64,000 bases of DNA from Bacteroidales bacterium (lineage in GTDB: Bacteria > Bacteroidota > Bacteroidia > Bacteroidales > GCA-2748055): the NCBI GenBank assembly GCA_023138875.1, contig JAGLOO010000043.1, positions 60,719 through 124,718 on the forward strand. The letters are read 5' to 3'. Shown here piece by piece: positions 33,201-42,310 of this stretch (positions are counted from its first letter, which is position 1; each line of letters begins with the position of its first letter). The position numbers were made by a program, and so were the translations under genes. The notes under the pieces were generated by a model, which was not told the origin of the DNA, searched no databases, and saw only the letters and a program-made list of their open reading frames with translations.

Positions 33201-35854
33201 GGGCCGGACGCGCTAAGAAAGGTGATCCGGATGCAGCCTCCATCTTAACTTTCAGTGCGGATAAATCATCATACAATGTTGGTGAAGAGGCTATTGTAAC
33301 CATTCCTTCTTCACTTAAAGGGCGGTTGCTGATCAGCATTGAAAATAGCTCCGAAGTATTAAAACAGGAGTGGTTGATGGCAGGGGGATCGGAAACCCGG
33401 TACCGGTTCACAATTACTCCGGAGATGACCCCAAATATCTATATGTATGCCACCCTGATACAACCTCATACCAGCACTGAAAACGACCTGCCAATCCGGT
33501 TATTCGGAGTTATTCCCATCCTGGTTGAGGATCCGGATACCAGGTTGAATCCACGGATTGAAATGCCTGATGAGCTGAGTCCTAACAGCATTGTTAATAT
33601 CACGGTTTCCGAGGCTTCACGAAAAGAGATGACCTATACCCTGGCCATTGTTGATGATGGTCTGCTTGACCTGACCAGGTTTAAAACCCCGGATCCTTGG
33701 TTATCATTTTTTGCCAGGGAAGCACTGGGGGTCAAAACCTGGGATATGTTTGAATATGTACTTGGAGCTTATGGAGGCCGGATTGATGGAGTTTATAACA
33801 TTGGAGGGGGTGATGATGAGTCAGGTCAGGGTTCCAGGGAAGCAAACAGATTCCCTCCCATGGTGAGGTTCCTGGGCCCATTCACCCTTACAGGAAAAAA
33901 CCGGACACATACCGTCAAAATACCTAATTATATCGGTTCGGTAAGAACAATGGTGGTGGCCGGACATGATGGATCTTACGGGAAAGCAGAAAAAACCACC
34001 CCTGTTAAACAACCTTTGATGGTTCTGGCCACACTACCCAGGGTCCTGGGTCCGGATGAAGAAGTTTCCCTGCCGGTAAACATCTTCGTTATGGAGGATA
34101 AGATCAGGGATGTGGACGTTCGGCTGGAAACAAGTGATCTGATCATTGCGGATGAGAAATCAAAACAGGTCTCATTTGATGGTTCCGGCGACAGGATTGT
34201 TGAATTCAACTTAAAAACTCTTGCAAGGACCGGGCTTGCAAAGGTAAAAGTGATTGTATCCTCTGGCAGGGAAACCGCCAGTCATGAAATTGAACTGAAT
34301 GTTCGTTCATCCAATCCACCTGTAACACAATATAAAACGGCAGTGATTGATCAGGGAAAAACCCTGGAGGAGCGCTTAAAATATATAGGTATGCCTGGTA
34401 CCAATGAACTTGAACTGGAAGTTTCCAGTATTCCACCCATCGATTTTGGAAGAAGATTGAAATACCTGATCAGTTATCCGCATGGCTGTATTGAACAGAC
34501 TACTTCTTCAGCATTTCCACAACTGTACCTTGCCGATGTGGTGGATGTGGATGAAAAGATCAGGGCCAGGACAGAAGCCAATGTGAGGGCGGGAATCAGA
34601 AGATTAAGCTCCTTTCAGTTGTCGGATGGATCCTTTTCATACTGGCCCGGAGGGAGCAGCCCATCCTCCTGGGGCACCTCTTATGCAGGACATTTTATGA
34701 TTGAAGCCGGGAACATAGGGTATGATGTGTCCCCGTCGCTGATGAATGGGTGGAAGAAATACCAGCGAAAAGCAGCCCGCAAATGGTCCTCTTCAGGGCG
34801 CACGACGAAACATGTACAAAAGCAGGAACAGCTGCTTCAGGCATACAGGTTATTTACCCTTGCACTGGCAGGAGACCCTGAACTGGGAGCCATGAACCGG
34901 ATGCGGGAAAGAACCGATCTCACCCATGAGTCAAAATGGCGGCTTGCTGCTGCCTATTCACTTGCGGGTCAGAAGGAAACAGCCAGGAAGCTGGTCAGCA
35001 ATGCCTCCGCCCGGGTTGATCCCTATAACGATTCGAAGTACTCATATGGATCGGAGATCCGTGATATGGCCATGATCCTGGAGGCCATGGTACTGTTGGA
35101 TATGCGTGATGAGGCTGTGCCGGTAATGGAAAAAGTGGCCGCCCGGATGTCTGGTGACAAGTGGATGAGCACCCAGACAACTGCTTTTGGTCTGATCGGT
35201 GTGGCTAAATTTACCGGGGGTAATACAAAGAAGGAGAACCTGAAGTTTGAATATGCATTGAATAGTGATCAGACGAAATCGGCCGAGACGGGATTGCCCA
35301 TAGCCCGAATTGGAATGGACCCGGGCCAATCCACGGAAGGGCATATCAGGGTGTTGAATCGAACAGAGGGGCTCATCTACGTAAGGATCATCAATACAGG
35401 AACACCTCCACCGGGGAAGGAAGAGCCCATTTATCAGAATCTCTCTGTGCGGGTGGATTACACAGACATACAGGGAGACCGTATTGATGTATCTGCTATT
35501 CCACAAGGGGTTGATTTCAAAGCAGTTTATACCATAACGAATCCGGGTACCCTGGGCTATTTTAATAACCTGGCATTGACAACCATCTATCCATCAGGTT
35601 GGGAGATACATAATGAAAGGATGTTCAATACCCTGGGGGAATCTACTCCTTTCAATTTTCAGGACTATCGGGATGACCGGGTGATGACCTATTTCAGCCT
35701 GGGCCGGAATAAATCCGTAAAATACACCGTGCGACTGAATGCATCCTACAGGGGAAAATTTTATCTTCCTTCAGTAAAAGTTGAAGAGATGTACAGGAAT
35801 GATGTTCAGGTGCTGGTACCGGGACGATGGGTTAAAGTGGAAAGCATGGAATGA
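30284..35854 (+). CDS. Bacterial alpha-2-macroglobulin family protein
   Basis: A 1856-aa envelope protein of the bacterial A2M (YfhM/MagD-like) group: an N-terminal export signal with a possible lipidated Cys near residue 22 (INHQC, a poor lipobox), MG domains, a GEVWRPGD-like element (GERGVWRPGDSLFI) and the thioester motif CIEQ with Cys at about residue 1402, which is intact. Such proteins trap proteases attacking the periplasm. A Tyr/Asp/Glu-rich low-complexity stretch lies near residues 470-505. It overlaps pbpC by 4 bp, the classic A2M-PbpC pairing. Confidence 0.93.
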   Translation: MNSRFLSVALMLAMMIINHQCDRSAASEKSETPAFHPLVAAFTSGLISAESNIRLRLAEDFTDSVMPNTLVKEQVMAFSPELKGDLYFVDQRTVEFRPEGRLPQGTTFRAKVKLGKLFPQSTGKSTFEFEFHTIAQHLEISIEEFRPYNDYHPEQNYITGSILTADVADPDAVEGLLYAVQNDARRPIAWDHAPDGKRHQFIVDSVQREDNDSEVLIHYDGSMIEADQKGVETFIIPSLGSFRVISHKVIQYPEQHIVVSFSDPIRKQQFLDGLIRLETDTDLRFSVEGNNILAYPVVRQNGTVRIFIEPGIRNVANKRLTEGESISVLFEEIHPAVKLLGNGVIIPQSEEVLLPFRAVNLKAVDVKVIQIYENNIAQFLQVNQLSGNRQIKRAGRLVLKKQVDLLSGQSINYGEWNTFSLNLTDLVKTEPGAMYRIELGFRRQHSLFPCEGEEHSDQNLKGVEEEIDQMDEAELSYWDSYESYYNSYDYYNYDGYEWEDREDPCKSAYYGNRRSVSRNILASNLGIIAKRGTNGTLLVTVTDLLRAEPQQNSRVKVFNFQLQMMQEGSTDQNGTVSFKLKGQPFLVVTEMGSQKGYLKLNDGSALSYSMFDVSGTIVKKGLKGYLYGERGVWRPGDSLFISFILDDAANPLPAGHPVVFELKDPRGKSVARKVTAGNGSGFYSFHTSSETDAQTGRYLVSASVGGTEFTRPLRIETIKPNRLKIDLNFRKDTLFPGQGQISGRIISKWLTGATARNLRAEVEVLLKPTRTTFRNFDGFTFDDPSRELISHPVQFFSGELDETGSASFSRALEINGEAPGMLTALFTSRIFEKSGDFSIDQKQIVCSPYRTYVGIKTPPGDKRGMLLTDTLHRVQVITLDASGNPVTRVGLQVKVFKLEWKWWWESSSEDLSSYIGRNYHTPVHSTTISTKNGKGSFSFRIDYPDWGRYLIQVRNGSQGHATGKIVYVDWPGWAGRAKKGDPDAASILTFSADKSSYNVGEEAIVTIPSSLKGRLLISIENSSEVLKQEWLMAGGSETRYRFTITPEMTPNIYMYATLIQPHTSTENDLPIRLFGVIPILVEDPDTRLNPRIEMPDELSPNSIVNITVSEASRKEMTYTLAIVDDGLLDLTRFKTPDPWLSFFAREALGVKTWDMFEYVLGAYGGRIDGVYNIGGGDDESGQGSREANRFPPMVRFLGPFTLTGKNRTHTVKIPNYIGSVRTMVVAGHDGSYGKAEKTTPVKQPLMVLATLPRVLGPDEEVSLPVNIFVMEDKIRDVDVRLETSDLIIADEKSKQVSFDGSGDRIVEFNLKTLARTGLAKVKVIVSSGRETASHEIELNVRSSNPPVTQYKTAVIDQGKTLEERLKYIGMPGTNELELEVSSIPPIDFGRRLKYLISYPHGCIEQTTSSAFPQLYLADVVDVDEKIRARTEANVRAGIRRLSSFQLSDGSFSYWPGGSSPSSWGTSYAGHFMIEAGNIGYDVSPSLMNGWKKYQRKAARKWSSSGRTTKHVQKQEQLLQAYRLFTLALAGDPELGAMNRMRERTDLTHESKWRLAAAYSLAGQKETARKLVSNASARVDPYNDSKYSYGSEIRDMAMILEAMVLLDMRDEAVPVMEKVAARMSGDKWMSTQTTAFGLIGVAKFTGGNTKKENLKFEYALNSDQTKSAETGLPIARIGMDPGQSTEGHIRVLNRTEGLIYVRIINTGTPPPGKEEPIYQNLSVRVDYTDIQGDRIDVSAIPQGVDFKAVYTITNPGTLGYFNNLALTTIYPSGWEIHNERMFNTLGESTPFNFQDYRDDRVMTYFSLGRNKSVKYTVRLNASYRGKFYLPSVKVEEMYRNDVQVLVPGRWVKVESME

Positions 35855-38202
35855 GATATTTGCCCGCCCTGGTTAGTTTGCTGTTCGTGGCGGTGATTTT
35901 CTGGATCATCCTTCCGGATCCACTGTTTGACGACCCCCTCTCTACAGTGGTTTACGACAGGAGTGGAGAACTTCTGGGGGCAAGGGTTGCTGAAGACGGA
36001 CAGTGGCGGTTTCCTGTCTCTGATAGCATACCCGGCAAGTATAAGCAGGCTTTGATCCTTTATGAAGACCGCTATTTCTATTTCCATCCCGGGATCAACC
36101 CTGCAAGCATGGCCAGGGCTCTTTATCGGAATATCAGAGAAGGTAAGGTGGTTAACGGCGGAAGCACCATTACTATGCAGGTTATGCGAATGGCACGGAA
36201 CAACAGGGACCGCAATGTGCTCCAGAAACTGATCGAATCGCTGCTTGCAATCCGGTTCGAATTATCGGCCACAAAGGAAGAGATCCTGTTATGTTATGCT
36301 TCCAATGCACCATTTGGCGGGAATGTAGTGGGACTGGAAGCGGCATCATGGAGGTATTTCGGTACAGAGCCAACAAATTTGTCCTGGGCTGAATCTTCCC
36401 TGCTTGCGGTACTTCCAAATGCCCCTTCCCTGATTCATCCTGGCAGGAACCGGGATCTGCTTAAACAGAAGAGGGACCGGTTGCTTATAAAATTGTATAA
36501 GTCCGGAAGTGTGGATAGCCTGACCTGTGCACTGGCGCGAAAGGAACCCCTTCCACGGCGACCTTTTCCACTACCTGATCATGCCGGCCATATAACAGAT
36601 TATTTCATGACCCACCAACCGGGAGCAAGACATAATACTACACTGAAGGCCGACCTTCAGTCAAGGGCAGGAGAAGTGGCCAGGGGTCATTCCCGTGTGC
36701 TGAGCCAGAATGAGGTGCATAACCTGGCCTGCCTGGTCATGGAGGTTGAAACAGGAGATGTTCTGGCCTATATTGGAAATACAATGTCAGACGATGGGAA
36801 CACTCATGGCAACCATGTAGATGTCATCAGGGCTCCGCGAAGCACCGGGAGCATATTAAAGCCTTTACTTTTTGCAGGTATGATGGACAGGGGGCTTTTA
36901 TTGCCAGGTTCTCTGCTCCCCGATGTCCCTGTGCAATATGACGGATATTCACCTAAGAATTTTAACCGGGGATATGAAGGAGCGGTTCCAGCATACCAGG
37001 CCCTTGAAAGGTCACTGAATGTGCCCTCCGTTTTCATGCTGAAACGTTTCGGGGTGGAACCATTCCTTAATCTGCTGGAAAATCTGGGCTTTACCACTTT
37101 CCCCTATTCTCAGGAACACTACGGTCTCTCTTTGATTCTGGGTGGAGCGGAAGCAACACTCTGGGAACTTGCAGGTGTATATGGCACACTGGCCAGGCTA
37201 TTGAATCATTACAATGAAACGGATGGTAATTACTTTAATACAGATTTACATATGCCGCATCTTCTGGATGATGGATCGGGAGATTGGATTCCGGAAAATC
37301 CACTGGAGCAAGGAGTGATCTCGGCCGGATCAGTTTACTTAACCTTTGAGTCAATGGTCAGGGTAAACAGGCCGGAAGAAATTTCATTATGGTATTTGAT
37401 GGATTCATCATCACCCATTGCCTGGAAGACAGGCACCAGTTTTGGCTTCAGGGATGCATGGGCCATTGGGATCACTCCTGAATACCTGGTGGCTGTCTGG
37501 GCAGGAAATGCAGACGGAGAGGGAAGACCTGGGCTAACCGGATTGCTGGCAGCTGCACCCGTCATGTTTGACCTGTTTGATCTGTTACCCGGAACCACAT
37601 GGTTTGATAAACCGGCCGATGAACTGTCGAAAGCAGTAGTATGCAGCAAAAGCGGGTATCTGGCAGGGATTCATTGTCCGTCGACCGATACGGTAGAAGT
37701 CTTTTCCGGAGGGATGAATACCAGGGTCTGTCCATATCACCGTCTTGTTCATTTGACTCACAATGGTGCATTCAGGGTCAACAGCAGCTGCGTGAAGATC
37801 TCTGATATGAAGAGTGAACCATGGTTTGTACTTCCTCCGTTAATGGAGTGGTATTATAAAAAGAAGGATCCATCATACAGGGTACTCCCTCCGGTCATGG
37901 AAGGATGTGATCATGAAGAAAAGGGAGATATGGAAATCGTTTATCCGCTTACAGGAAGCATGGTTGTGATACCTGTAGAACTGGATGGTTCCAAAGGAAA
38001 GATGGTTATGGAAGTGGCCCACCGGTCAGCCGAAACAGAGATTTACTGGCATGTGAATGACCGTTTTATAGGAACAACCCATCAATACCACCGGCTGGCC
38101 ATTGATCTGGAACCAGGGCGGCATCATCTTACCGTGGTTGATAACAGGGGAAACAGTGCATCGGTAGATTTTCGGGTGCTGGATAAAACTACTAACGAAT
38201 AA
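35851..38202 (+). CDS. pbpC: Penicillin-binding protein 1C
   Basis: A 783-aa bifunctional peptidoglycan synthase with a signal anchor (about residues 5-25), glycosyltransferase domain (EDRYFYFHPGINPASMARAL, GGSTITMQVMRM), transpeptidase with SxxK in STGSILKP, SxN in SLN and KTG in WKTGTSFGFRDAW, and the C-terminal BiPBP_C domain. Family knowledge links PbpC with A2M in cell-wall repair and defence after protease or lysozyme damage. The start overlaps the A2M stop (ATGA). The 3' end overlaps the convergent dnaG by 11 bp. Confidence 0.96.
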   Translation: MRYLPALVSLLFVAVIFWIILPDPLFDDPLSTVVYDRSGELLGARVAEDGQWRFPVSDSIPGKYKQALILYEDRYFYFHPGINPASMARALYRNIREGKVVNGGSTITMQVMRMARNNRDRNVLQKLIESLLAIRFELSATKEEILLCYASNAPFGGNVVGLEAASWRYFGTEPTNLSWAESSLLAVLPNAPSLIHPGRNRDLLKQKRDRLLIKLYKSGSVDSLTCALARKEPLPRRPFPLPDHAGHITDYFMTHQPGARHNTTLKADLQSRAGEVARGHSRVLSQNEVHNLACLVMEVETGDVLAYIGNTMSDDGNTHGNHVDVIRAPRSTGSILKPLLFAGMMDRGLLLPGSLLPDVPVQYDGYSPKNFNRGYEGAVPAYQALERSLNVPSVFMLKRFGVEPFLNLLENLGFTTFPYSQEHYGLSLILGGAEATLWELAGVYGTLARLLNHYNETDGNYFNTDLHMPHLLDDGSGDWIPENPLEQGVISAGSVYLTFESMVRVNRPEEISLWYLMDSSSPIAWKTGTSFGFRDAWAIGITPEYLVAVWAGNADGEGRPGLTGLLAAAPVMFDLFDLLPGTTWFDKPADELSKAVVCSKSGYLAGIHCPSTDTVEVFSGGMNTRVCPYHRLVHLTHNGAFRVNSSCVKISDMKSEPWFVLPPLMEWYYKKKDPSYRVLPPVMEGCDHEEKGDMEIVYPLTGSMVVIPVELDGSKGKMVMEVAHRSAETEIYWHVNDRFIGTTHQYHRLAIDLEPGRHHLTVVDNRGNSASVDFRVLDKTTNE

Positions 38203-40147
38203 TGGTCCGTCCCCCCAGTCCGGAGGAAAGGGCTTTTTTCACCTGGTCCAGGCTCTGGATCCGTATGATCAGATGATTTAATTTTTCCAGATTGCTGCTT
38301 TTTTCAACACCTTCCAGGTTCTTACGGAGCTGTGATAATGCCTTCTCTACCACCATCATCTTGTAGGAAAGCAGTGATTTGGGTACCTCAAAACCCAGGT
38401 TCTCGCCAGGCATCTCCACATAAGCCTCTTTGCGTTTCCACACCTTGCTTAATTCATACCTGGAGGTGAATACATCCACAGCCAGCTCCCTCACACCGGA
38501 TTGATCATGGTATATAAAAAAACGTTCCGTCATCTCCTCACCGCGTTCAATGAGGTTCTTGACATCTTCGAAGATCTGTTTGTATATGAGGTTGGTAAAC
38601 TCCAGTTCATCATTTTGAATTTCTCTGATGATGTACTGTGCAACACTGATCTGTGTGTTTTCTTCGCTGCGCAGATGGAGTATCTGGTTTCCGAATTTCA
38701 AAAGGAAATAGATAATCTCACGCTCCTCCACCTCCGAGAAAACATTCTCCACAAATCCGGGTACCACAGGTTGCTGGGGTACAGTAGTTTGTGGCTGTTC
38801 CTGCTGATCCTTCCGCCAGGTTTGTTCCCTGCGCCATTTCTGCTCCTGTTTTAGGCGTCTTATCTTATTTACTTCATTGTAAAGGACCTGTTCCTCAACG
38901 CCCAGCAGAAGGCTGCTGTCTTTAAGGAAAACACTGCGCATGATGCCATCAGGAATGACAGCCACAGATTTGACAATATCCGTAATTACCCGTGCCCGCT
39001 TGATTGGATCATGCTGGGCATCGGTAAGCAGGGTCTCCGTTTTAAAGGAGATGAAATCCTTTTCATTGGACTGGATAAATTCAAGGAATTCAGAGGAACT
39101 GCGTGATTGGGCAAATGAGTCGGGATCCTCTCCATCGGGAAACATAAGTACTTTTACATTCATTCCCTCCTCAAGGATCATATCAATCCCGCGGAAAGAG
39201 GCTTTAATTCCAGCCTCGTCCCCGTCATAAAGGATCGTAATATCGCCTGAAAAGCGCTTAATGAGCCGGATCTGTTCTGTGGTGAGTGCTGTCCCGGAAG
39301 AGGCCACCACATTCTCGATTCCCGCCTGGTGCATGGCAATCACATCGGTATAGCCCTCCACCAGAAAACAGTGTTCTTTTGATACAATGGTTTTTTTGGC
39401 CTGGAAAAGACCATACAGTACACGGCTCTTATGATAGATGTCCGATTCGGGGGAATTCAGGTATTTGGCAATGTTCTTATCGGATTTCAACGTTCTGCCG
39501 CCAAAACCGATTACATTTCCCGAAAGAGAATGTATGGGAAATATTACCCGGCCGGCAAACCTGTCAAATACATAATTTTCACGCTCGATGGAGAGTCCGG
39601 TTTTTACCAGGTACGTTTGTTTGTACCCGTTTTTTCCGGCTTCTTTGGTGAATGCTGTGCGTTCTTCAGGACTGTAACCCAGTTGAAATTTTTTTAGAAT
39701 GTCATCCCGGAATCCACGTTTGCGAAAGTAACTCAGACCAATGGCCCTGCCCTCATCAGACTCCAGCTGTTTTGAAAAGTATTTCCCGGCAAAATCAGAA
39801 ACGGCCATCAGGCTTTCACGCTCATTTTTCTGCTGAATCTCTTCAGCTGAAAGTTCTTTCTCTTCAACCGGGATATTGTATTTGTTCGCAAGGTACCGAA
39901 GCGCTTCAGGGTAGGATAGTTTTTCATGTTCCATGAGGAATCCCACCACGTTGCCTCCTTTACCTGAACTAAAATCCTTGAATATCCCTTTGGCGGGTGA
40001 AACCATGAAAGAAGGCGTTTTTTCGTTGGAAAAGGGACTCAGGCCCTTATAATTGGCCCCACTTTTTTTCAGGGATACAAAATCGGAGATCACCTCCACA
40101 ATGTCGGCGGTTTCAAAGATCTGATTTATGGTCTGCTGGTCAATCAT
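38192..40147 (-). CDS. dnaG: DNA primase DnaG (zinc-binding ligands replaced)
   Basis: Synthesises RNA primers at the fork. The 651-aa protein has the N-terminal CHC2-type domain, the TOPRIM core (FLVEGYTDVIAMHQAG, ILYDGDEAGIKASFRG) and a C-terminal helicase-interaction region. The usual Cys/His/Cys/Cys zinc ligands are replaced: the region reads GLSPFSNEKTPSF and IFKDFSSGKGG, with Ser37, Ser40, Asp58 and Ser61 at the ligand positions. I recall the same zinc-less form in other Bacteroidota, so the gene is not judged defective. It overlaps pbpC tail to tail. Confidence 0.96.
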   Translation of the reverse strand: MIDQQTINQIFETADIVEVISDFVSLKKSGANYKGLSPFSNEKTPSFMVSPAKGIFKDFSSGKGGNVVGFLMEHEKLSYPEALRYLANKYNIPVEEKELSAEEIQQKNERESLMAVSDFAGKYFSKQLESDEGRAIGLSYFRKRGFRDDILKKFQLGYSPEERTAFTKEAGKNGYKQTYLVKTGLSIERENYVFDRFAGRVIFPIHSLSGNVIGFGGRTLKSDKNIAKYLNSPESDIYHKSRVLYGLFQAKKTIVSKEHCFLVEGYTDVIAMHQAGIENVVASSGTALTTEQIRLIKRFSGDITILYDGDEAGIKASFRGIDMILEEGMNVKVLMFPDGEDPDSFAQSRSSSEFLEFIQSNEKDFISFKTETLLTDAQHDPIKRARVITDIVKSVAVIPDGIMRSVFLKDSSLLLGVEEQVLYNEVNKIRRLKQEQKWRREQTWRKDQQEQPQTTVPQQPVVPGFVENVFSEVEEREIIYFLLKFGNQILHLRSEENTQISVAQYIIREIQNDELEFTNLIYKQIFEDVKNLIERGEEMTERFFIYHDQSGVRELAVDVFTSRYELSKVWKRKEAYVEMPGENLGFEVPKSLLSYKMMVVEKALSQLRKNLEGVEKSSNLEKLNHLIIRIQSLDQVKKALSSGLGGRTIIR

Positions 40148-40271
40148 TTAGATACTGGTAACCCGGACTAGGATAGTCTGAAAACAGGATACTTAAAAAT
40201 AGCGAAACTAATTGTTCATCCAAAATCTTATATTTACATGTACGGATAATCAATCAAAGAAATTAGTTGCG

Positions 40272-40958
40272 ATGAAAAAAGTGGTTGTACTCAGCGGAGC
40301 TGGCATGAGCGCGGAAAGCGGATTGAGGACTTTCCGTGAGATGGGTGGACTGTGGGAGGAATATGACGTATATGAAGTAGCCAGTCCGGGTGGCTGGGAA
40401 CGCGATCGCCAGATGGTGCTCCGGTTTTATAATGAGAGAAGAAAACAGTTGCTGGAAGCTCTGCCCAATCCAGGTCATTTTGGCCTGGCTAAACTGGAAA
40501 AGGATTTTGATGTTCAGATCATTACCCAGAATATCGATGACCTGCATGAAAGGGCCGGTTCAACCAGCATTCTTCACCTGCACGGGGAACTCCGTAAATC
40601 GCGCAGCACTACCGATCCGGATCTGATCTACGATATTGACGGATGGGAACTGAATGAAGGAGACCTGTGTGAAAAGGGATCGCAACTTCGTCCGCACGTG
40701 GTATGGTTTGGTGAAGCAGTCCCGGCCATACAGGAAGCAGCGGAGATCGTATCCACCGCTGATCTCTTTGTAATTATTGGCACCTCAATGAATGTTTATC
40801 CTGCTGCCGGATTGATCGACCATGTTCCGGAAACGGCTCCCATTTATGTCATTGATCCCAATGAGGTTTCCATTCCTGGTTATTCCAGGATAAAGGTGAT
40901 CAGGAAAAAGGCCGGGGAGGGGATCGATGATCTGATTAATGAATTTAAGAATGAATAG
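40272..40958 (+). CDS. cobB: Sir2-family NAD-dependent protein deacylase
   Basis: A 228-aa sirtuin that removes lysine acyl groups with NAD. It has the NAD-binding VVLSGAGMSAESGLRTFREM, QNIDDLHERAG, the catalytic His in HLHGEL and PHVVWFGEAV. The Tyr-x-x-Arg of class III desuccinylases (FYNERRKQL) is present, so succinyl or malonyl lysine may be preferred. The four zinc cysteines between HGEL and RPHVV are missing; one Cys remains. The ATG at 40272 aligns with the family; a 20-residue upstream extension has no family support. Confidence 0.92.
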   Translation: MKKVVVLSGAGMSAESGLRTFREMGGLWEEYDVYEVASPGGWERDRQMVLRFYNERRKQLLEALPNPGHFGLAKLEKDFDVQIITQNIDDLHERAGSTSILHLHGELRKSRSTTDPDLIYDIDGWELNEGDLCEKGSQLRPHVVWFGEAVPAIQEAAEIVSTADLFVIIGTSMNVYPAAGLIDHVPETAPIYVIDPNEVSIPGYSRIKVIRKKAGEGIDDLINEFKNE

Positions 40959-40959
40959 G

Positions 40960-41580
40960 ATGATTTATCATATGATCCGGGTATTCATCATAGCCTGTTT
41001 TCTTTTGCTGTCATCGTTTTCGTCGTTTGCACAGCATTTCAATGCCGGTGTGTTCGGGGGCATAACGGCATCACAGGTGGATGGTGATTCTCACAGCGGA
41101 TTTAATAAGCTTGGCTTAACTGCCGGAGCGTTCGTGAATCGCCTGATCGATTTTGACATTTACTGGCAGATCGGGATCAAATATGTTTCACGGGGTGTTT
41201 ATAAAGGCCCCTCAACCTACGATCCCACCCTTTACCGTGCTACTTACCGTTATGTGGAGATCCCACTGTCGGTCCATTACCTGTATGATGAAAAGATTCA
41301 GATTGAGGCGGGCACCTCCCCGGAAGTGCTGATCAGCACCACATACTCGGACCAGGATGGGATCATGGATCCTTCCAACTATCCTGAAAACAGAAGGTTC
41401 GGTCTGAGTGTATTTGGCGGACTTTATTACTGGTTCAATAATACCACCGGGGTGGGGATCCGATATACCTATTCGGCCATCCCTTTCCGTGATCCGCAGG
41501 AGTGGAACCACCCGAGATATCGCGGGTATTTTCATAATGTGATATGCCTGACTGCAGCCTGTAAGTTTATGAATCCCTGA
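40960..41580 (+). CDS. PorT-like outer-membrane beta-barrel protein
   Basis: A 206-aa exported protein: signal peptide ending SSFSSFAQ, then FNAGVFGGITASQVDGDSHSG followed by alternating amphipathic strands and a C-terminal aromatic strand, as in small Bacteroidota barrels of the PorT/outer membrane beta-barrel family. Several in-frame ATGs (40939, 40951, 40960, 40972) are possible; 40960, just after the cobB stop, keeps a normal signal peptide. The stop abuts the comF stop directly (TGATCA). Ligand unknown. Confidence 0.78.
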   Translation: MIYHMIRVFIIACFLLLSSFSSFAQHFNAGVFGGITASQVDGDSHSGFNKLGLTAGAFVNRLIDFDIYWQIGIKYVSRGVYKGPSTYDPTLYRATYRYVEIPLSVHYLYDEKIQIEAGTSPEVLISTTYSDQDGIMDPSNYPENRRFGLSVFGGLYYWFNNTTGVGIRYTYSAIPFRDPQEWNHPRYRGYFHNVICLTAACKFMNP

Positions 41581-42264
41581 TCAGGCACAGGATACCGTTG
41601 CGATATAAACCAGACAATCAAAGTGATAAAACAGTACCTGGCTGCATGCTTCCAGGGTGGCCCCTGTTGTGACTACGTCGTCGATTAAAAGGATCTTCTT
41701 TCCGTTTATATCCGGATGACGACGGGTCAGATGAAAATTGTCTGATACATTTTCAAACCGCTCATAACGGCCCATGGAGGTTTGTGAGCTGTGGTGCCTG
41801 GATCGCATCAACAGGTTCGATAAAACCGGGATTCCCATCACCTCGGAGGTACCCCTGGCAATGATTTCACTCTGATTATACCCCCTTTTTCTGAACCTCT
41901 TCTTATGCAGCGGTACAGGGATCATTACATCACAGCAGGCGAAGGTGGTGTATTTCAGTTCATTGCCTAGCAACCGCCCCAGGTACATTCCCGCTTTCCT
42001 GTTTCCCCTGTATTTCAGATCATGGAGCAGTGACTGATAGGAAGATCCTTTTTCAAAACGGAACAGCGAGGTCCCCATTTCAACGGGAACCCTTCCCCAG
42101 AATACCTTACTAACCGGGTTGTCTGCACGATCACCGTAACCGGTTTTCGGCATTTTGAATTCACATCCCAGGCATAATACTCCGCCGGGGGAAGCAAGCC
42201 GTTTTCCACAAACAAGGCAATTAACAGGGAAAAAGAACATCAGCAGGTCGAATAGCCATTGCAT
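41581..42264 (-). CDS. comF: ComF-family phosphoribosyltransferase-like protein
   Basis: A 227-aa ComF/GntX-type protein with an N-terminal four-cysteine zinc motif (CLVCGKRLASPGGVLCLGC) and a phosphoribosyltransferase-fold domain ending in the PRPP-loop ILLIDDVVTTGATLEACS and the RFRKRGYNQSE segment. ComF is required for DNA uptake in some competent bacteria; in others its role is unclear. It is convergent with the outer-membrane gene with no intervening base and lies downstream of rlmN on the same strand. Confidence 0.92.
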   Translation of the reverse strand: MQWLFDLLMFFFPVNCLVCGKRLASPGGVLCLGCEFKMPKTGYGDRADNPVSKVFWGRVPVEMGTSLFRFEKGSSYQSLLHDLKYRGNRKAGMYLGRLLGNELKYTTFACCDVMIPVPLHKKRFRKRGYNQSEIIARGTSEVMGIPVLSNLLMRSRHHSSQTSMGRYERFENVSDNFHLTRRHPDINGKKILLIDDVVTTGATLEACSQVLFYHFDCLVYIATVSCA

Positions 42265-42310
42265 CCTTTTTTAAGGTTTATTAGACAAGCAGGCCGTTTA
42301 TCGCATGCAA

